Positions 58,490 through 64,000 of a stretch of DNA of 64,000 bases are shown here, one piece after another. A program made the position numbers and the translations under genes. Numbering within the stretch: the first letter of the stretch is position 1; every line of letters starts with the position of its first letter. The notes beneath the pieces are model-generated. The model ran no database searches, had not been told where the DNA came from, and was given only the letters and a program-made list of their open reading frames with translations. Origin of the DNA: Pleurodeles waltl (Eukaryota; Chordata; Amphibia; Caudata; Salamandridae); assembly GCF_031143425.1 (NCBI RefSeq), contig NC_090445.1, forward strand, positions 1,578,246,049-1,578,310,048. The letters are read 5' to 3'.

Positions 58490-60685
58490 TGTTAGAAATG
58501 GGGTCTTTGGTTGGTAGTCAGGTTACCCCCTGTCCAAGCAAGTACCCTCACTCTAGTCAGGGTAAATCACACACAATCCAAACTATCCTGTGTCCACCCT
58601 CTGGTAGCTTGGCACTGAGCAGTCAGGCTTAACTTAGAAGGCAATGTATAAAGTATTTGTGCAATAAATCATACAATAACACAGTATAGAACCACAAAAA
58701 TACACCACACAGTGTTTAGAATCATAAATAATATTTATCTGGATAAATGCAGGTCAAAACGATTAAAATGCAATAAGTATATGGTGAGATATCACTGTAA
58801 AAGTGAAATAGTGTCTTAAGTCTTTTAAAAGCAATCAAAGTCTCTTTCAAGAACAAAGTACCTGGTTCGCGTGCAAAATCTCCGCAAACATCTGCAGAGG
58901 AGGAGATGCGTGGAAACAAAGGGGTGTGCGTCGATTCCTCGGGCTGCACATGGCGATGCATCATTTAGTTTTCACGCAGGGACGGCTGTGCGTCGATTTA
59001 TGGCTCTCGGTCGTGGATCCTCTTCGGGTTGCGGGTTTTCGGACGCCCCGGGGATGATGCATGGATTATTGGCACTGGCAGAATGAAGTCACAGGAGCTG
59101 CGTTGATTTGGTGGGCCGTTGCATAAAATTTTCTACCACACGGCAGGCACTACATCCATTCCTCTCTGGAAGTCGGGCTGCGTTTTTCCGGCTCGGCTGT
59201 GCGTTGATCCCGTGGGGCGTGCATTGAATTTCCGGTCGCTACGCTGCCGCTGCGTCGATCTTCTCGATGCAAAGTCAGGCTGCGTCGTTCTTGTTCAGTG
59301 TGCAGTGAATTTTTCACTGCGGTGCCGGCTGTGCATCGTTTCTGGCAGGCTGTGCATTGAATTTCACCACACAAGAAGTCCTTCTTGTAGAGCTAAAGCC
59401 TTTTTGGTCCTGAGACTTCAGGGAATAGGAGGCAAGCTCTACCCAAGCTCTTGGAGAGCACTTCTTCACCACAGCCAAAGAGCAGCAAGGCAGAAGGGCA
59501 ACAGCAAGGCAGCAGTCCTTCACAGAAAGTAGACAGGTGAGCCTTTTGGGCAGCCAGGCAGTTTTTCTTGGCAGGATGCAGGTTCTGGTTCAGGTTTCTT
59601 CTCCAGGAAGTGTCTGAGTTGGTAGGGGCAGAGGCCCTGTTTAAATACCTAAATGTGCCTTTGAAGTGGGGGAGACTTCAAAGAGTGGCTTAGAAGTGCA
59701 CAAGGTCCCCTTTCAGTTTAATCCTGTCTTCCAGGTTTCCAGTAGGGGGTGTGGCAGTCCTTTGTGTGAGGGCAGGCTACTGCCCTTTGACATGCAAGAG
59801 TCAGGCCCTCCACTCTCCCAGCCCAGGAAGACACATTCAAAATGCAGATGTATGCAAGTGAGGCTGAGTATCCTGTGTTTGGGGTGTATCTGAGTGAATG
59901 CGCAAGGGAGCTCTCAACTAAACCCAGCCAAAAATGGATTGTAAGGCACTGAAGGATTTAAGTGCAGAGAAATGCTCACTTTCTAAAAGTGGCATTTCTA
60001 AAATAGTAATATTAAATCCAACTTCACCAGTCAGCAGGATATTGTATCCCCAGTCTAGCCATACTAAATATGACCTTCCTACTCATTTCAGATCAGAAGC
60101 TACCACTAAAACAATGTATGAGGGCAGTCCCAATGTTGGCCTCACAGCAATGTAAAAACGAATTTAGGAGTTTTACACTACCAGGACATGTAAACTACAC
60201 AGGTACATGTCCTGCCTTTTGCCTACACAGCACCCTGCCCTACGGGTTACCTAGGGCATACGATAGGGGTGTGTGTATGTAGAAAAAAGGGAGTTTTAGG
60301 TTTGGCAAGTACTTTAAAATGTCAAGTCGAATTGGCAGTGAAACTGCACACACAGGCTTTGCAATGGCAGGCCTGAGACAAGGTTAAGGAAGGAGCTAGT
60401 TAAGTGGGTGGCACAATCAGTGCTGCAGGCCCACTAGTAACATTTAATCTACAGGCCCTGGGCCCATATAGTGCACTTTACTAGTGACTTATAAGTAAAG
60501 TAAATAGTCCAATTGGGTATGATCCAATGTTACCATGTTTAAAGGGAGAGAGCATATGCACTTTAGCACTGGTTAGCAGTGGTAAAGTGCACAGAGTCTT
60601 AAAACCAGCAAAAACCTTATCTAAAAAGTGGAGGGAGGCAGGCAAAAAGTTAGGGGTGACATCCCTAAGGCTGTCGGGTCTAACA
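58490..60685 (-). mobile_element. Solo LTR, 2,196 bp, inserted between integrase and RT
   Basis: Starts TGTTAGAAATGGGG and ends GGGTCTAACA. Flanks are AGGCG (58485-58489) and AGGTG (60686-60690), a 5-bp target duplication with one difference. Sense is minus, judged from the plus-sense copy at 61095-61269 that is followed by a primer site. A TATTTAAA box (59647-59640) is consistent with that sense. The insertion sits in the conserved HVN-R/H-L-K stretch at the end of the integrase, whose two halves resume on either side. Confidence 0.85.
59640..59647 (-). promoter_or_regulatory. TATA-like box of the solo LTR
   Basis: TATTTAAA on the minus strand within the LTR. The same region of the 3' LTR (about 55950) has a TATAAGTAG variant. 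Confidence 0.5.
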
Positions 60686-61094
60686 AGGTGGTTCACATGT
60701 ATCACCCTTAAAGGGTTCCTTGGAGTCTGCATGTCCACCAAGTAGGTGACACTACATTTGCGCTCCTTCACCTCAAATATCCCAGACCAATGGTCTTGGA
60801 GAGCACAAGGGCTCTACTGGGGCCATCATCACACTTTCTGGCCAGGCTGAAACTCAGCCATAGTGGTATTCTGGTCATACTAGTGTTTCATGTCTTCCTG
60901 ACTAGAATCCAGATTGTCTTGGGCGAGTTGCCGCAGTGGGCTGTCTGGCTTCTGAAGGCCAGAATATAACTAAATACGTCCTGGGGGGGCTTCCTGGAAG
61001 CTTGTTCTCAGCCCTTCTTCAACAAACTGAGAGGCCCTGTCACAGGATGCGCATACAGAAGTTCAAAGGGGCTGAAGTCCTCCCCCTTCATGGG
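60686..61094 (-). pseudogene. Gypsy integrase C-terminal pseudogene
   Basis: Minus-strand segments FSPFELLYAHPVTGPLSLLK (about 61085-61030), a helical region ending YDQNTT, and VTYLVDMQTPRNPLRVIHVN (about 60750-60695) correspond to the end of the integrase core and the C-terminal beta-barrel. The reading then meets the solo LTR; on its far side (58489 downward) it resumes as RLKQHFERS. Integrase is thus immediately upstream of RT. Several frameshifts are present and the N-terminal part is missing, cut at about 61095. Confidence 0.82.
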
Positions 61095-61269
61095 TTGGTA
61101 CAAATATTCTACACATTGCCTCTGAGATAAGCCTGGCTGCTTGTGTCAAGCTACCAAGGGGATGAGTAGGGGTTATCCTAGGTGTGTATCTCCTTATCCT
61201 GACTAGAGTGAGGTTCCCTGCTTGTAGAGAGTGCCAACTGACTGCCAACCAGAGACACCATTTCTAACA
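61095..61269 (+). mobile_element. 5' LTR remnant of the right Gypsy element
   Basis: The reverse complement of this segment aligns with the starts of 48958 and 58490. It ends CCATTTCTAACA at 61269 and is followed after one base by a TGG primer site, so it is the 3' end of a plus-sense 5' LTR. The rest of the LTR is missing: at about 61095 it joins the inverted integrase fragment directly. Confidence 0.78.
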
Positions 61270-61270
61270 T

Positions 61271-61288
61271 TGGTTATCAGCGATGAGG
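61271..61288 (+). other. Putative tRNA primer-binding site
   Basis: TGGTTATCAGCGATGAGG begins one base after the LTR's terminal CA. Primer sites start with TGG, complementary to the tRNA CCA end. I could not assign the tRNA. Confidence 0.6.
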
Positions 61289-61458
61289 ATAGGACTTGTT
61301 ATTGTACGAGTCATACAGTGATTGGTGTACATACTGTTTTATTGCAGACCATTACACAACCACATGCTGTTTTTTTCTCTTGGATTTCTTTTGCTTTTCT
61401 TTTTGGAATCTCTCTGCCTTTTGAGACTTTGCACCTTTATTGAACCTTGTCCACAAAG

Positions 61459-62770
61459 ATGTCTCAGTCTGGGGAGCCATCAGTAGTTGTTGCAAATGTG
61501 GTGATTGAGCTGGAGAAATTGGAGACTTACACATTGGCCCAGCTCAAGCAATTTTGTAAGAATTTCCAATGCCCAATGAAAAGCTCCACCAAGATGTATG
61601 AGCTGAAAAAGACACTGACGGCCTGAATGGCAGCAAAAGAGGCTGAGGAGCACAACGCATAGGAGAATACGGCTGTGGATGAGGAGATAAAGAGCATTCC
61701 TGGTGATTTGGTAGATAACCTGGACCTAGCTGGAGAGGGAGCCTACAGGGCAGGCAACAGTGTTTCTTCTAAAAGTCTGACCTCAGAGGAACTGAGGGAC
61801 AGACAGACATATAGGCAGCATCATTTGGAGCTTGAGACGCTTAAGGTAGAATTGGCTATACTTGACAGAGAAGCAGAATCAAAGAAAATGGCAATGGCCA
61901 TGGAGGAGAGAAAAATGTTGTTGGCTCTTGAACTGAGTTTAAAGGATCTGGATCTGAAGGGCAGGTCCAGCACAGATGGTGGCTGCAGTACCCCAGTGCA
62001 ACTTGAGAAAAGAGTGCACATTCCTAAAACTCTGGTAAAGGATTACAAGAGGGAGTATGACGTATACTTGTGGTTTAAGGGGTATGAGTCAGCTCTTCAC
62101 ATGAATCTGGTTCCTGAGGTACAGTGCGGGGCAGGTCTGTGGAAGCACTTTGAGGTAGATGGGAGGGACAACTTGACAACCTTAGCGGATCATCTGGCTC
62201 ACCTACTGTTCCATGAAGGACACCCTACTCACTAGATATGGTCTTACTCCACAACAGCTCAAGGAGAGATTCAGATCTTATAATAAGGGGGATTCTCAAA
62301 CTTGGTTATAATGTGTTTATTCATTCTTCAGAGCACTGAATGGTTGGGTGAAGAGCAATAAGGTAATAGATTATGAGGGGCTCTATCGTTTGATTGCATG
62401 GGAGCACTTCTACAGTCTTTGTTTTCCAGAGCTGTGCCAGCACATAATTGACAGCAAGCTAACTGAACAAGGGAAGCTTGCCCAGGAAGTTGACCAGTGG
62501 GAGAGCACCAGGGTCCAAAGGAAGTATGGAGAAGACTCTGCAAGGGTGGGCAGGGTCCCCATCAGAAGAAGTGGGGAGGGGTACGGGTAAACAGGGGTAG
62601 TTATTTAAAGAGCCCTAACCTAGTTCCCAGGGTAAGGATTCCCAGTCTCCAGGTGAGAAGAAGGCATGGGTCTCTACAGGGAAGCCTGCAGAGAGAGGTC
62701 CCTGTGAGTGCAATGCATGTGTTCAGGTGGGTCCCATGAGGAGGGATTCCAAGGGTCCCAAGCGGGTACC
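61459..62770 (+). pseudogene. Gypsy gag pseudogene
   Basis: ATG at 61459 opens a frame broken by two nonsense codons before 61675, then open to 62235. The N-terminal part is rich in Glu/Lys helices (ELEKLETYTLAQLKQF; LETLKVELAILDREAESKK), suggesting coiled coil. After a +1 shift near 62220 comes a capsid C-terminal, SCAN-like region: LLTRYGLTPQQLKERFRS, ALNGWVKSNKVIDYEGLYRL, EHFYSLCFPELCQHIIDSKL. A degraded zinc knuckle (CNAC then MRRDS) is near 62710-62760. SCAN domains are known to derive from Gmr1-like Gypsy gag. Confidence 0.8.
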
Positions 62771-63065
62771 TGCACCCATTTGTGCACAGTCACAAGGTTT
62801 GGCCAGTGTAACACTTGAAGAGGAGTTAGTTCCAAGAGAAGGGTGGGAGCCAGTTCAGATGACCCTTGTCTCACTAGTGGACAGTGAGATGGTCATGAGG
62901 TACCTTGTGCCTGAGAACACTAAAGAATACAAGCAATGGGTGACCATCAATAGACAAAGGTTGGAGGCTCTGAGAGACACTGGAGCCAGTGTGACTACTG
63001 TTAGATGTCACCTTGTGTCTGAAGAGCAGGTGGTCCCTAATGTACGTCACAATGTAGTGCTGTAG
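62727..63065 (+). pseudogene. Gypsy aspartic protease region
   Basis: A 112-codon reading includes LEALRDTGASVTTV, the catalytic D-T-G-A at 62976-62987. The LLGNDL-type flap partner appears as CLLGNDLED at about 63145, in another frame. Between the protease and the integrase zinc finger at about 63700 there are only about 550 bp, too little for RT and RNase H. Confidence 0.78.
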
Positions 63066-63639
63066 ACAACTCAGAGCGCCTGTGTAAGGTGGTGCAGGTT
63101 CCCTTTGAGGTCAGCTATGACTCAAACAGTGCCTGTTGATTGTCTGCTAGGTAATGACCTGGAGGATTCCCCTTGGAGTGAGGTGAAACCCCCGGTCACA
63201 CTTGGAGATGTTGGGTCTGCCACGGTGAGCATGCATGACCACCTGGTCTGTGGCAGCCTGTAAGGGTGATCAGGAGGCCCTGGAGCCTGAGAGAGTGGCC
63301 CAAGTGCCAGCCAGGAAGAGGAGGGCAAGGGGCACTGGAAACCCGCCCCAGAAGTTCCCATGGTCCGGGAGGAGGATGAACCTGAGGTGGACACCCCAGA
63401 GCCTACAGGGGAACAAGTGGCTGAACGGGGGATGTGCCCGAGCTGACCGATTGGCAACAGGAACGGGGTCCCACCAGGGAACAGTTCTGTGAGACACAGA
63501 AGTCATGCCCTTCCCTTGAGGGTCTGTGGCGACAGGCGGCAGGCGGCAGACCAGACATGTGGCAAGGAGTCTGGATCAAACTGGATTTACTGGGAGGATG
63601 GCCTCCGATGTAGTGAGCCTAAAGTTGCGGAGCCTGGAG

Positions 63640-64000
63640 CAGCACGTGTACTGGTGGTACCCAAAGTCTTCAGAACCTTCCTACTGGGGGTAGCTCATGA
63701 TGTGCCATTGGTAGGACATTTGAGGCAGGACAAGTCTTTTGAGAGGATTGTCACCCACTTTTACTGGCCCCAAATGCACAGGCACTATGACACCTATTGT
63801 AGGTATTGCCAAATTTTCCAGGCAAGTGGCAAGAGTGGGGGGAGATGTAGGGTTCCCCTCCAACCATTCCCTGTGGTCAGCACTCCTTTTGAGCGGGTGG
63901 GAATTGACAATGTGGGGCCTCTGGACCCCAAGACAGCCATGGGAAACAGGTTTATCCTAGTCTTGGTGGACCATTCCACCCAGTTCTCCGAGGCCATCCC
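63640..64000 (+). pseudogene. Gypsy integrase, N-terminal zinc finger and start of core
   Basis: The reading AHDVPLVGHLRQDKS then RIVTHFYWPQM and TYCRYCQIF gives the His-His-Cys-Cys zinc finger (about 63700-63815). PFERVGIDNVGPLDP (about 63885) is the first catalytic-aspartate segment of the core, and ILVLVDHSTQFSEAI runs to the window edge. The finger and core are in one frame over about 300 bp, so this is the best-preserved part of the element. The protein continues beyond 64000. Confidence 0.88.

Noticed and set aside
1..64000. CRISPR arrays, bacterial operons, or defence islands
   Set aside because: No regular short direct repeats with unique spacers, no ribosome-binding-site-spaced gene runs; spliced exons and vertebrate retroelements exclude a prokaryotic source.

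Overview
This is a vertebrate nuclear window from a repeat-swollen genome, most likely a salamander. Introns are kilobases long, nearly every recognisable piece is a decayed transposable element, and several high-copy repeats match by memory (no search was run) those of salamandrid newts, especially Pleurodeles. There are no bacterial operons, no CRISPR array, and I found no tRNA or rRNA genes.

The only cellular gene I can support is a plus-strand CAP-superfamily gene of the GAPR-1/GLIPR2 type. Five coding exons are visible: 8443-8520 and 16850-17080 (last two exons of CAP module A), then 27692-27904, 30009-30086 and 31284-31514 (all of module B). Every intron is phase 1, matching exons of the two modules have identical lengths (78 and 231 bp), and neither module ends in a stop codon. 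This fits one multi-CAP-domain protein built by tandem duplication of a three-exon cassette. The first exon of module A and the end of the gene lie outside the window or were not recognised.

The rest is layered mobile DNA. 0-5 kb: a minus-strand non-LTR retrotransposon interrupted by a GC-rich inverted-repeat element. 12.4-15.3 kb (intron): a Penelope-like element with a GIY-YIG remnant and inverted ends. 17.2 kb: an L2/CR1-type reverse transcriptase tail. 22.8, 30.2 and 34.4 kb: Harbinger-like palindromic MITEs, one nested in another and one inside a DIRS element. 31.7-34.7 kb: a DIRS-like gag/RT fragment. 35.8-43 kb: a degraded minus-strand L1 split by a 2,688-bp solo LTR (38313-41000) with a perfect 5-bp target duplication. 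47-49.8 kb: an unassigned 183-codon ORF, a hammerhead-like fold, a duplicated repeat and an LTR fragment. 52.6-54.8 kb: a high-copy newt repeat. 55.5-64 kb: two head-to-head Gypsy elements with integrase upstream of reverse transcriptase (Gmr1-like order), the left one interrupted by a second solo LTR.

The retroelements are mostly broken by stops and frameshifts and I read them as fossils. The most notable items are the modular CAP gene, the integrase-first Gypsy pair, and nested insertions whose target duplications give relative ages.
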